Source of the DNA: Brevibacillus choshinensis
GTDB taxonomy: Bacteria; Bacillota; Bacilli; Brevibacillales; Brevibacillaceae
DNA: 64,000 bases
Assembly: GCF_001420695.1 (NCBI RefSeq)
Contig: NZ_LJJB01000010.1
Coordinates: 672,131-736,130, forward strand
Direction of reading: 5' to 3'
The translations under genes and the position numbers were made by a program. Within the stretch, counting starts at the first letter, position 1. Each line of letters begins with the position of its first letter. This document shows positions 34,901 through 42,967 of this stretch, piece by piece. Under the pieces are notes generated by a model. The model made no database searches, was not told the origin of the DNA, and saw only the letters and a list, made by a program, of their open reading frames with translations.

Positions 34901-35289
34901 TTATTGACGGGAAACAAGGGTTTCATTGGGTAACTGTCCCCCACGCCACCACGTATATCATTGCACTAAACAACGAAGAACAGCCGAATTCATCAGTTGA
35001 AGACGATGAAGGATTCTCGCGTACCGCTTTGTATGGCCTTACGACAAGTATTGAATATGAAATCAGAGTCAAGATTTACGACGAGTCAGATATTTTGATT
35101 GCAGAAGGCTCCCTTTTATTCACACCACGGGAACCGAGTAACCCGGATGAACCTAGTAACCCAGATGAGCCAAGTAGCCCTGATGAACCTAGTAACCCAG
35201 ATGAACCTAGGAACCCAGATGAGCCAAGTAGCCCTGATGAACCTAGCAACCCAGATGAGCCGAGTAACCCAGAGGGAACGATCGCTTAG
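31903..35289 (+). CDS. Large secreted FecR-domain surface protein
   Basis: An 1128-residue exported protein with a signal peptide (to about residue 38). Residues about 45-200 form a FecR domain (GTVQIKKAGG, NQGDLITTGVKSSIVL, MGVRGTQLLVG). Residues about 330-405 form a Lys/Gln/Glu coiled coil, and 407-440 an extreme Gly/Ser linker. An Ig-like segment, a ZU5-like segment (FDFGAM to FSAYGVL) and two or more fibronectin-type repeats follow (ITWDPGHPNRNYRFYL; FHWVTVPHATTYIIAL). The tail is a tandem SNPDEP repeat. No LPxTG or membrane anchor is seen. GTG start with GGAGGG upstream. FecR beside CHASE2 cyclases is a known pairing. Confidence 0.85.
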   Translation: MNMFMKRRETSFLAGWRSLFLFVIIGCLLVGGVKTVAAAETSRAAKVESVTGTVQIKKAGGTKEYKAFKSMSLNQGDLITTGVKSSIVLNMAETAEVTVSENTVVYLSELQEAVTGKKTDLKAWSGSVYFKVKPLTKKQDSFTISTPTAVMGVRGTQLLVGIDPFTGSSSVFVGSGTVATNSLDKRDSHYVYPGMMGTYFQQRPGEDASLPDSTASVIQPEDLINSLSPAIIEAIIRSKQTMDEEQDHFINQLRQKLPADISQSLQLLSQDDLSKYEQNLYNLVNSLIVKALEENKISKEQIADLIQQANANQDLIRKIDLDSPSTLDLPSAQKAERKKQLEAQEKRKQQAEQEQKKKQEQQAANADLIAKLQAERERLAKLNEEAQKEAQRKAQEQLEKDNPNAAGSTPGSSGGSGSGGGSGGSGGSGSGGSGSGGDDKEDATIERIQPLSLETYLLKSYTLPATVQAVMSTGTKTAVPVSWNKKADTNLTGIFTFEGTVKGYEPKIQATLKVVAPLGSPVPLLQQRLLFEKGIVLDFGAMNLPSKATATLQTVSPTLPADRTLSTAGPIIDFQFSGIEIKEPVTISFPVDAKASQGQVGIFHWNGSDDWEYVPTSVSAGIATATVSHFSAYGVLQAQQVADVTAAPVEGLVDNGTSISLSTQTPGATIYVKRGDRFKEYTAGDRLTVPGDGETIEAYAAKRNMRDSNTVRLVYSTAQASVIDSQHISVSFSQPIDVSSYDIDIPGLPIASVERTGNSGLTITLATDTAEMPLQSYSVQFFEGSRYVAQSNSFQLGKVPPTPSIEDIEVQLDGIFNESGDFSWDRVEDATDYRIYLNSERIPDPYLEHNSDISRSYLYLNDLKPGKDYMLKVQALDSQGKTIAEGTLPFSTEPLPGLNIRVIERGSDWIKITWDPGHPNRNYRFYLDNDEDSEVQIWFNSGPYEYTFTGLTPDTEYTLLVKEITGDSPSAQGQKTVRTLSEDSPPPSVEELTIIIDDDFIDGKQGFHWVTVPHATTYIIALNNEEQPNSSVEDDEGFSRTALYGLTTSIEYEIRVKIYDESDILIAEGSLLFTPREPSNPDEPSNPDEPSSPDEPSNPDEPRNPDEPSSPDEPSNPDEPSNPEGTIA
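35137..35280 (+). repeat. 18-bp tandem repeat encoding SNPDEP
   Basis: Eight 18-bp units in frame near the 3' end of the FecR-protein gene: seven S/R-N/S-PDEP hexapeptides and one degenerate SNPEGT. Units differ by few bases, so copy number may vary between strains. The product would be an extended, acidic, proline-rich stalk. Confidence 0.9.
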
Positions 35290-35362
35290 CCCCGATCCAT
35301 ATGCCGAGTTATAATCCTTATCCTTCTTACTCGCAAGATACAATAATAAAGGAGCAACGGAT

Positions 35363-36595
35363 ATGAAACCACTCAAACAGACGATCCGGATGGCGACCCT
35401 CATGATCGGGCTGTTGGCACTCCCTACCGCCGCGGTCACTCCAGCTCTGGCCGAGGAGAATGTCGGGCAGCCTGCACAAACTGCCCCCTCAGTCGTTACC
35501 GTTGCTGGCAACGGACTATTCGGTGATGATAACGGTGCGGCCCTGTCCGCATCGTTTCGCACGCCGATGAGCATCGCCTTGCAACCGGACGGTACGGTAT
35601 ATATTGCTGACACCAAGAGCCACCTGATCCGCAAGCTTTTCCAAGGAAATATTTCGACCTTTGCTGGCTTTACCTTTTCCGAGGATTCCAAGGGCTTTCC
35701 GATCGGAACACTGTATGACGGAGCTGCGAATCTCTCTGTTTTCCAAAACCCACAGGGACTCTCTCTGGATTCACAAGGTAATCTGTACGTAGCGGATACC
35801 GGTAACCACTCCATTCGAAAGATTACCTCTCTAGGGGTAAGCACGATTGGCGGAGATGGCGTCATGGGCAACCGCGATGGCAAGAACGGAAAGGACGCCC
35901 GCTTCCATTCGCCAGCGGATCTCGCTATCGCTCCCGATGGTACAGTCTATGTTGCGGATACCTTGAACCACGTCATCCGTAAGATCGCTGTCGATGGTAC
36001 CGTGACAACACTAAACAGTCCGTCCAAGCGAGTCGTGGAGCTGTCCCCGGGGGATGCAGAACCAGCAGGAGATTTTCAAGACGGTCCGCTGGAAACGGCC
36101 AAATTCAATGAACCAAGTGGAATTTGCCTAGATGCCACAGGAAATCTGTACGTCAGTGACACGGGCAACCAACGCATCCGTTATATTGACTTGCAACGAA
36201 AGACAGTTACTACTGTAGCAGGGCAAACCAGCTCGAAGTATGCTTCAAACAGCCTCTACATGGAGGGGAGCTACGCAGATGGTGACGCAGCCATGGCTCA
36301 ATTCCAGTTTCCTCGGGGCATAGCGATGACCGCTGATGGCGGTCTGGTCATTGCGGACAGCATGAATCACGTCGTCCGCTACTTGCACGATGGAAAGGTC
36401 TCGACATTAACCGGGACCCTCCAGGATTCCAAGCCCGAAACAATCAGCACTACCGATGCCGTTGCTTCACCCTCTGTACCCTTCCAGCTTCCTGTCGATG
36501 TTGCGGTCGATACTTCCGGAGCGATTTGGGTAGTCGATTCCTTTAGCAATACCGTTCTTCAGATGCACATCAATAAAAATGACGCAGGAAGATGA
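35363..36595 (+). CDS. Secreted NHL-repeat beta-propeller protein
   Basis: A 410-residue exported protein with a signal peptide ending near ALA-EE (residue 30). It contains about five NHL repeats of the form P-x-x-x-A-x-x-x-D-G-x-x-Y-V-A-D-T-x-N-H-x-I-R-K (IALQPDGTVYIADTKSHLIRK; LSLDSQGNLYVADTGNHSIRK, in part), predicting a six-bladed propeller. These are binding scaffolds outside the cell. It follows the FecR-protein gene by 73 bp with its own AAAGGAG site and a terminator after it, so it likely ends the transcription unit. Confidence 0.88.
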   Translation: MKPLKQTIRMATLMIGLLALPTAAVTPALAEENVGQPAQTAPSVVTVAGNGLFGDDNGAALSASFRTPMSIALQPDGTVYIADTKSHLIRKLFQGNISTFAGFTFSEDSKGFPIGTLYDGAANLSVFQNPQGLSLDSQGNLYVADTGNHSIRKITSLGVSTIGGDGVMGNRDGKNGKDARFHSPADLAIAPDGTVYVADTLNHVIRKIAVDGTVTTLNSPSKRVVELSPGDAEPAGDFQDGPLETAKFNEPSGICLDATGNLYVSDTGNQRIRYIDLQRKTVTTVAGQTSSKYASNSLYMEGSYADGDAAMAQFQFPRGIAMTADGGLVIADSMNHVVRYLHDGKVSTLTGTLQDSKPETISTTDAVASPSVPFQLPVDVAVDTSGAIWVVDSFSNTVLQMHINKNDAGR

Positions 36596-36613
36596 TCCCG
36601 CGTCCAAGTGTAG

Positions 36614-36645
36614 AGAAACCCTGTCTTCGGTGGGTTTCTTTTTTT
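36614..36645 (+). terminator. Terminator after the NHL gene
   Basis: AGAAACCC pairs with GGGTTTCT around a 10-nt loop, followed by TTTTTT. Confidence 0.85.
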
Positions 36646-36665
36646 ATCCAGAAGTGCCCTACCTC

Positions 36666-38234
36666 TTATTCATTCACTACCTGCATGATCCAGTCTTTGA
36701 CGTCTACAATCCGCATCGTTTTTGGCCGAGTATCCGTACCAACGATCAGGAATGGAACCAGAGAATCTAATTCATGAAGGGAACCATGAGCCCCTCCTCC
36801 GACATGCGTCGGGGAGCTTTCCGTGACGAGCTCATATCCGGGTTGGATTGTGACTACGACGTATCGACCTTCATGAGAATGCATAGCCCCATACAACCTC
36901 GCCAATACATCCGGATATTTCCCATACTTGATTCGATGATTCGTGATCGTTATATCTGCCAGACTCGGGTCTCCCGATATTGTCCACGTTTGCCCATATT
37001 CATCTTTATCTTCTCCGCCAGGGCGATACGTCAACGTACGGTTGTTTTTGCCCGCTGTGACCTGCACATTTTTTCCGTCATTTATCGCTATGAGATCGAG
37101 CTTCCCCTCATTTTGCAACCGTTTCACGACGTCTGATAAAGGTACCTTGTCATCATTAACGTAGATATATGCCATCCGTTCATTGGCACTAATCACGATC
37201 TGCTCATTAGTCCCTACTGGCTGGTTCAATCTCGCTATGCGGTATCGGTTTAAAAGCGTCCTTAGATCGACAGTAGCCACTTGCCGATCATCCAGCACAG
37301 CGCTCTGGGCACTATCTCCCATAACGATCCATACGGCTTTTTTGATGGCCTGATCCCACGAACCATACGCATTCAGTACGACTTGCAACGCTTGATCCGC
37401 CTTTTCAATGCCTTTCAATTGAGAGACTCCCTTTTTATGCACAGCCATATCATTCTCTGGGAAGTAGGCGATCGTTACGCTCGGCAATTTCTTTTGCGTG
37501 ATCAGAAAGGCGGTATCGTGCGCGGAAAATAAGTTGTTCATCCCATATTTATCCCACAATTGAGCATTCTTACTATTGGCAGGGTCTAGTTGTGCAAATG
37601 CCGCATAGGAGAGCATTGCGGGTCCTGTTACTTTCCATTGTTGTGGCAATGACGTCGTATTTGCGAGCAAGGGTGGTACTTTCAGAGTATGCTCTGTCTT
37701 TCCTCGGAAGACAAGTCCATTAATGGAAGCGGACTGTTTGCCCTTTTCCGCGAGTTCTTCATGAATCGTCTTGATCTGCTTGTTCAGTTGAACATGGTTT
37801 AACTGATAGACAGCATCGACGAGAACTTGTGGTTGATCGATTTTCAATGTTTCCTTTGGCCCGTTTCCATAGAAGATCATGCGGTTTTCTTTGCCACTAT
37901 ACCAAACAAGTCCTGGCACATGATGCTGGTCTGCATAGGTTCCGGTTAGCAAGGTACTGTCTATCGTCACGGACATAGTGGGAAAGGAACTGACCATCTG
38001 CGGGTAATAATGTCCGTGTGCCATTAAATACTGCAAAGCGGGTACGCTGCCCTTTTGGATAGCTTCACGCAAGGGTTTGTCCATTAATGAATCGATGAGT
38101 ATCATGATAACAGGCTTGGAAGAGGTGGCGGTACTTTGCAGATGTAGTTCTTCCCTGTGGTTTGCCTTGCAACTAACGATCAGCAAACTTAGCCCTAGCA
38201 CGAGCAAAAATGAATGTTTCCGATTCCCCTTCAT
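36666..38234 (-). CDS. Alkaline phosphatase-superfamily phosphodiesterase, lipoprotein
   Basis: A 522-residue exported protein related to type I nucleotide pyrophosphatase/phosphodiesterases. The signal ends LLIVSC with a likely lipidated Cys. VIMILIDSLMDK holds the first metal Asp and SFPTMSVTIDSTLLTG the nucleophile Thr; AYFPENDMAVHKKG and GAHGSLHELDSLVPFLIVG supply further Asp/His ligands. Anchored outside the membrane, it probably hydrolyses phosphodiesters. The ATG at 38234 has AAAAGGGGG upstream; starts at 38240 and 38255 are less well placed. It converges on the NHL gene. Confidence 0.8.
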   Translation of the reverse strand: MKGNRKHSFLLVLGLSLLIVSCKANHREELHLQSTATSSKPVIMILIDSLMDKPLREAIQKGSVPALQYLMAHGHYYPQMVSSFPTMSVTIDSTLLTGTYADQHHVPGLVWYSGKENRMIFYGNGPKETLKIDQPQVLVDAVYQLNHVQLNKQIKTIHEELAEKGKQSASINGLVFRGKTEHTLKVPPLLANTTSLPQQWKVTGPAMLSYAAFAQLDPANSKNAQLWDKYGMNNLFSAHDTAFLITQKKLPSVTIAYFPENDMAVHKKGVSQLKGIEKADQALQVVLNAYGSWDQAIKKAVWIVMGDSAQSAVLDDRQVATVDLRTLLNRYRIARLNQPVGTNEQIVISANERMAYIYVNDDKVPLSDVVKRLQNEGKLDLIAINDGKNVQVTAGKNNRTLTYRPGGEDKDEYGQTWTISGDPSLADITITNHRIKYGKYPDVLARLYGAMHSHEGRYVVVTIQPGYELVTESSPTHVGGGAHGSLHELDSLVPFLIVGTDTRPKTMRIVDVKDWIMQVVNE

Positions 38235-38321
38235 CGGCATCCCCCTTTTTTCCATTTATTTTCTCCTGCCGGTAAAAAAATCATCCAAATTATGGACGAG
38301 CATTCTCGTCGCGTGATCCCA

Positions 38322-38356
38322 TAAAAAAAACAACCAGAGAAGTCCCTCCCCGGTTG
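38322..38356 (-). terminator. Terminator after the epimerase gene
   Basis: CAACC-GGGGAG pairs with CTCT-GGTTG on the minus strand, followed by TTTTTTTT. Confidence 0.75.
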
Positions 38357-38375
38357 CATGTGAAATCCCTCATCC

Positions 38376-39485
38376 CTATTCTATTACCGCTGAGTGAACA
38401 CTGAAGCGACGCACGACTTCCTCGTCTACCTCCACCCCTAATCCCGGGCGGTCACTCAGGATCAGTTCATTCTTCTGGTAGTTCAGCTTGCCGAAGTCTT
38501 GGGAGAACATCAGAGGTCCCACCATCTCATTCGAGAAAATCATCTCTTTTGCGATAGAAAGATGTGCGCCCGCTGCGGTCGCAACAGAAGATTCTACCAT
38601 CGAGCCGACCTGGCAGCGCATTCCTGCCATTTCTGCTTGAGCTACCAGTTTGCATGCAGGGTACAGACCGCCACATTTCATCAGCTTGATATTGATAAAG
38701 TCGGCAGCCTGTCTGTCGATGATCTCGCGCATTTCCTTGTCGCCGTGCAGTCCCTCATCTACCATGACGGGAATGAACGTCTTCTGCCGCACCTGCGCCA
38801 ACCCAATCAGATCGTCTGCCAGAACCGGCTGTTCGATCCATTCCATCTGACAGTCCTCGACTTGCTTGAGCACCCGCATAGCCGTGGCAGCATCGCACCA
38901 GCCTTGGTTCGCGTCCACACGCAGCTGGATGTCAGCGCCAATCGCTTCACGGACAGCCTGGATCCGCTTCACATCGACCAGTGGATTGTCGCCTACCTTG
39001 ATCTTGATACTCGTATATCCGTCTTGTACGGCTTGCGCGGCTTGGCGAGCCATTTCTTCCGGCGCGAGAATGCTTACAACATAAGGAACGGTCAGCGTTT
39101 CATGAGACTTGCCACCTAACAGATTGTAGACGGGCTGGCTTGTCGCTTTTCCCATGGCGTCGTAGCACGCGATATCGATGGCTGCCTTGGCTGTCGGCGC
39201 GTGATAGACAGCACTGGACATGATGCGATGAATCTTTTCAATGTCAAAGGGATTCTCCCCAATTAACAAGGGTCCGATGTCTTTTACGAGCATTTCGTAC
39301 GTGCTGGAAAAGGTTTCTCCCGTCACATGGGAGTCTGGCATTCCCTCCCCATAGCCTGTGATTCCAGTATCTGTGGTGATCTTTACGATAATACTCGGCA
39401 GCTCGTGGTACACGTCGTAAGCGACGATGAACGGTCGCAGTAAAGGTAGCTGTGCCGCGAATACTTCAATCGAAATGATTTTCAT
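38376..39485 (-). CDS. Enolase-superfamily racemase/epimerase (dipeptide epimerase-like)
   Basis: A 369-residue muconate-lactonising-enzyme-type protein. The capping domain ends near residue 120. The barrel holds the catalytic KxK (SIKIKVGD), metal ligands in LRVDANQGW, EWIEQPV and VMVDEGL, and the second catalytic Lys in INIKLMKCGGL. A specificity segment reads SMVESSVATAAGAHLS. Next to M55 and C26 peptidases and a Dpp transporter it is best read as an epimerase of a D/L dipeptide such as L-Ala-D-Glu, as with ykfB in the B. subtilis dpp-ykf operon. The substrate is an inference. Confidence 0.82.
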   Translation of the reverse strand: MKIISIEVFAAQLPLLRPFIVAYDVYHELPSIIVKITTDTGITGYGEGMPDSHVTGETFSSTYEMLVKDIGPLLIGENPFDIEKIHRIMSSAVYHAPTAKAAIDIACYDAMGKATSQPVYNLLGGKSHETLTVPYVVSILAPEEMARQAAQAVQDGYTSIKIKVGDNPLVDVKRIQAVREAIGADIQLRVDANQGWCDAATAMRVLKQVEDCQMEWIEQPVLADDLIGLAQVRQKTFIPVMVDEGLHGDKEMREIIDRQAADFINIKLMKCGGLYPACKLVAQAEMAGMRCQVGSMVESSVATAAGAHLSIAKEMIFSNEMVGPLMFSQDFGKLNYQKNELILSDRPGLGVEVDEEVVRRFSVHSAVIE

Positions 39486-39513
39486 AGGAACCCCTCCGTT
39501 ATTCTATCTACGA

Positions 39514-40920
39514 TCAAAATGGTCCGTAATGCATGAGATTGGCAAGGATGACAGCCACGAGTCCGATCCCGAACTGGGTCAAAATCAGGGGCAAGATCCA
39601 CTTCGCCCAGCGAATCCACGGGATGCCTGCGAGCGCCAATCCAGCCATGAAATAACCGGAAGTCGGGAAAATGATATTGCCGATACCATCTGCCAGTGAG
39701 AAGGATAAGACCGCTGTTTGCCTCGTCACCCCGACGAGGTCCGCCAGCGGTGCCATAATCGGCATCGTGAGCGCGGCTTGTCCACTTCCAGACGGCACGA
39801 CGAAGTGGATCAAAAATTGCAAAATGTACATCCCCGCTGCACTGAGGACAGGCGGGATCTCATCCAAAAGCCCTGAAGCATGGTAGAGCAGCGTATCAAT
39901 AATGTGACCTTCGCCCAACACGACAAGCGTAGCCCTCGACAGCCCAATGATGAGCGCACCCGTGAGCATTCCCGCTGCCCCTTTCATGAAGGACTCGATC
40001 AGCTGATCAGGGGACATCCGGGAGATGAGCGTAATGACGATGGCCAATATGACAAACAGGGCAGAAATCTCGGTAATGTACCACTTAAATTCAAGCACCC
40101 CGTAGATCAGGGCGACAAAATTGAGAAGGAAGCAGATCAGCACGAGTTTGTGCGTGCGAGATAACGGCTGTGCTTTCGCCGTATCTGTTGTCTCGATTGT
40201 CGCCGCGCCTTCCCCGTAAAATCCGAGCGAGCGATTCTTTTTGACCTTCATCGCATACCGATAGATGAACCCTACCGAGACAAGGTACATGATGACAAAC
40301 AAGCCGATCCGATAGCCAATTCCTGAAAAAATGGGCAGTTGCGCTATCCCTTGGGCGATTCCTACTGTAAACGGATTCATGATTGCTGTCGTAAAACCGA
40401 TCGACGCTCCCACGAGGACAATGGCCGTTCCGGTGATCACATCAAATCCGAGGGAGACCGCCAAAGGCACCAGGATCGGGATGTACGCCAATGTTTCCTC
40501 CGCCATGCCAGTAAATGCTCCTGCAAAAGCAAAGAACAGCATCATGATGGGAATGAGCCATTTTTCCTTGTTCCCGAGCTTGCGCGACAAGGACCGGATG
40601 AACGCATCCACTGCGCCTGTTGCCGTCAACACTCCAAACGTACCACCGATGATTAATACGAAGAAAATGATTTCACCTGCATCCACTAGTCCAGTGTGGA
40701 TCGCGCTAAACAATTGAAAGAACGTTACGGGTGACGCTTCCCGTTGTTGAAAGGATTGTGGATCGACGACACTTCTTCCATCTACTTCGACGCGCGCATA
40801 CTCTCCCGCCGGTACGACGTGTGTGAGAATCGTCGCTACGAGCAATACGCCAAACAAAAGCACAAAAACATTAATTCCTCTCTTGCGTCTTGCTGATTGA
40901 TCCTGGTTGTTTTGAGGCAC
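39514..40920 (-). CDS. YfcC-family transporter (ArcD/DcuC-like)
   Basis: A 468-residue membrane protein with twelve or so helices. AGAFTGMAEETLAYIPILVPLAVSLGFD (in parts), VPSGSGQAALTMPIMAPLADLVGVTRQTAVLSF (in parts) and NIIFPTSGYFMAGLALAGIPW are strongly conserved in YfcC carriers. Family members are predicted to carry basic amino acids, dicarboxylates or peptides. The GTG at 40920 follows AAGGGGG by about 7 nt; an upstream in-frame GTG at 40941 is less likely. It precedes the epimerase gene by 28 bp, so the two form an operon. Confidence 0.85.
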   Translation of the reverse strand: MPQNNQDQSARRKRGINVFVLLFGVLLVATILTHVVPAGEYARVEVDGRSVVDPQSFQQREASPVTFFQLFSAIHTGLVDAGEIIFFVLIIGGTFGVLTATGAVDAFIRSLSRKLGNKEKWLIPIMMLFFAFAGAFTGMAEETLAYIPILVPLAVSLGFDVITGTAIVLVGASIGFTTAIMNPFTVGIAQGIAQLPIFSGIGYRIGLFVIMYLVSVGFIYRYAMKVKKNRSLGFYGEGAATIETTDTAKAQPLSRTHKLVLICFLLNFVALIYGVLEFKWYITEISALFVILAIVITLISRMSPDQLIESFMKGAAGMLTGALIIGLSRATLVVLGEGHIIDTLLYHASGLLDEIPPVLSAAGMYILQFLIHFVVPSGSGQAALTMPIMAPLADLVGVTRQTAVLSFSLADGIGNIIFPTSGYFMAGLALAGIPWIRWAKWILPLILTQFGIGLVAVILANLMHYGPF

Positions 40921-41062
40921 TTTGACTTCCCCCTTTTGCACTTTTCTGTTTTTTTATAGTAGTCCATCTGAGTATTCTTGAAAAATGAGGTTGTTCAATG
41001 ATAACGATAAATAAATCCACACATTGGTGAAAACCGCATCTTCCTCTTGCGTTCGTCGCGAT

Positions 41063-41105
41063 AAAAAAAGGCGACTTCGGAAGGATTTGCTTCCGAAAAT
41101 CGCCC
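41063..41105 (-). terminator. Terminator after the second LysR gene
   Basis: GGCGA-TTTTCGGAAG pairs with CTTCCGAA-TCGCC on the minus strand, followed by TTTTTTT. Confidence 0.88.
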
Positions 41106-41119
41106 ATCATCACCTATCT

Positions 41120-41989
41120 TTACGCACGAAACGTAGGCCACACATCCAACACCACATCGATAAAGCTGCTGACCGTGCTGTCATCCCGCTGATCCTTTGG
41201 GTAGATCAAATGGGTCAATAGTCGATTGGGAAACCGATGCAGTACCTGCAAGTTCCCCTGCTTCACTTCTTTATCAATAATCACGTCACTGATCAAAGCG
41301 ATCCCCGTTTGAGACATCACTGCTCGCTTAATCGCCTCCTCACTCCCGCATTCAATCGTGGAGGTGGGCTTGCACTTGATCTCATCCAGGCATTCTTTGA
41401 TGACGCCATCGATGTCATAGGTAATAAAGGGATACTCTTCAAAAAGCTCCGCTGCACTCCCTCGTGATTTGACCATCAACGGATGTGCGACTAGCACCAG
41501 ATCCTCCTGATCAATCAAGATCTCCTCAATCCCCGGCCGATTGCACGTCCCCGCAATAATACCGAGATCTGCTTTGTTGGAATCTACCAGCTTGACCGTT
41601 TCCTTGCTGTTGTAACAGAGGAGCTTCATCTGAACCTGCGGATGAAGCTTGATATAAATACTCAACAGCTGCGACAAATAATAACTGCAATAAAACTCGG
41701 GAGCCGCAATACTCAAATTTCCGTAAGGCTTCTCCAGTCTTCGCAAGTCCTGCTCCAGCTCCTCCAAATCTTGAAACAGCTTGTCTGTATGCTTTTTCAA
41801 CAGCTTACCCGTCGGCGTCAAAAAGGTCCTCTTTCCTACCCTGTTTAACAGAGTGTGACCGATGTCCTTTTCCAAAGCCTGAATTTGTAAGCTGATCGTC
41901 GGTTGTGTATAGCGCAGCATTTCTGCGGCTTTCGTGAGATTGAGACACTCCGCAACAACATGGAATGTCCTCAAATGGCGCAATTCCAT
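41120..41989 (-). CDS. LysR-family transcriptional regulator
   Basis: A 289-residue LTTR with the start at MELRHLRTFHVVAECLNLTK. The helix-turn-helix follows (AAEMLRYTQPTISLQIQALEKDIG), then the effector domain (SIAAPEFYCSYYLSQLLSIYIKLHP). The ATG at 41989 with GGGGGG upstream gives typical length; 30 further codons upstream are open but unsupported. It sits between the peptidase genes and the YfcC-epimerase pair, all on one strand, with terminators on both sides, so it is probably transcribed alone and controls one or both groups. Confidence 0.9.
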   Translation of the reverse strand: MELRHLRTFHVVAECLNLTKAAEMLRYTQPTISLQIQALEKDIGHTLLNRVGKRTFLTPTGKLLKKHTDKLFQDLEELEQDLRRLEKPYGNLSIAAPEFYCSYYLSQLLSIYIKLHPQVQMKLLCYNSKETVKLVDSNKADLGIIAGTCNRPGIEEILIDQEDLVLVAHPLMVKSRGSAAELFEEYPFITYDIDGVIKECLDEIKCKPTSTIECGSEEAIKRAVMSQTGIALISDVIIDKEVKQGNLQVLHRFPNRLLTHLIYPKDQRDDSTVSSFIDVVLDVWPTFRA

Positions 41990-42120
41990 TTGGCCCCCCT
42001 GGGAAACGATTCCGATTCCCTTTCTGTTGGTTTTTGTCCATAGTAGAACATCTCGTTGTTTCAGACAAGGATTACCCAATTAGAAAACTTGGCTACGCCA
42101 AGCCTTTGGCGGAGCTGTAC

Positions 42121-42166
42121 AAAAAGAGCTGTCCCCCTAGCCGCAGTCGACTGAGAGACAGCCCAT
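42121..42166 (-). terminator. Terminator after the D-aminopeptidase gene
   Basis: GGGCTGTC pairs with GACAGCTC across a long loop on the minus strand, followed by TTTTT. Confidence 0.6.
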
Positions 42167-42169
42167 TGA

Positions 42170-42967
42170 TCACAAAACGAAGAACAAGAAACGCAGTACT
42201 TCCATATAATCGTTCGTTTCAAATGCGACCGTTTTGTGGCCCGTTTGTTTCGCACCTGGATAAAAGGAACCGCTATAGGCATGGTAGTGCTCACGGAACG
42301 CGATTTCGACATGGAACGTTTCAGGTAGTTGAACCATGTATTTGGAAAGGTCATCTGCCAGGACAGCCTGCACCTGCTCCTGAATCTTTTGAAGTGCCAG
42401 ATTCGGATGGATCGAAATCGATGCGTTGCCGATCCCCTCGCTCACCGATACAGTCTTGATGTTGGGATTGAGCTTTTGGGCATCCTCGCAGATCATCTTG
42501 TCACCCGTTGCCAGCAGAACAGGAACGCCTGTATAAGCAGCGGTGTAGGCATTGATGGTCAATTCACTGGCAATTTCTCCGTTTATCTTCACGTATTCAT
42601 TTCGCATGTTCATGGTATGGGCCAATGGATTTCCGTTCTTTCCACCAGCCGAGTGGTAGCCGATAAAGAATACGCCATCAAAGCTGGAATCTAGCCCCGC
42701 CATCATGATGTAAGGGTTATTCGTCCAGCCACGCAAGATTTTCACCTGCTCCGGCAGCTTCGATGGATCCAGGTTTCTCGCGGTGCTGTGCGCGTCCTTC
42801 ACTAAAATGTCTTCCACACCAGCAGCGAGTGCCGCTTCGCATGCCGCATTTACTTCTTTGGTCATTTGCTCGGTGAAATATTTGCTGAAAGACTTTTCGA
42901 TGTCGGCTTCGTTCCAGTTGACGATACCGGTTACGCCCTCGATGTCGGCGCTGATAAACAATTTCAT
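42170..42967 (-). CDS. dppA: M55-family D-aminopeptidase
   Basis: A 265-residue zinc peptidase of the DppA family. Asp8 and Glu10 in MKLFISADIEGVTG, the His of KDAHSTARN, the His of IGYHSAGG and the Glu of NGEIASELTINAY match the two-zinc site. DppA forms decamers and releases N-terminal D-amino acids such as D-Ala. The ATG has GGGAGG 7 nt upstream and overlaps the stop of the C26 gene (ATGA). Together with the epimerase it supports use of wall-derived or D-amino-acid peptides. Confidence 0.92.
   Translation of the reverse strand: MKLFISADIEGVTGIVNWNEADIEKSFSKYFTEQMTKEVNAACEAALAAGVEDILVKDAHSTARNLDPSKLPEQVKILRGWTNNPYIMMAGLDSSFDGVFFIGYHSAGGKNGNPLAHTMNMRNEYVKINGEIASELTINAYTAAYTGVPVLLATGDKMICEDAQKLNPNIKTVSVSEGIGNASISIHPNLALQKIQEQVQAVLADDLSKYMVQLPETFHVEIAFREHYHAYSGSFYPGAKQTGHKTVAFETNDYMEVLRFLFFVL

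Noticed and set aside
35137-35280. Regular short repeats that could suggest a CRISPR array
   Set aside because: The 18-bp units are contiguous without spacers and stay in frame inside a gene, encoding SNPDEP hexapeptides.
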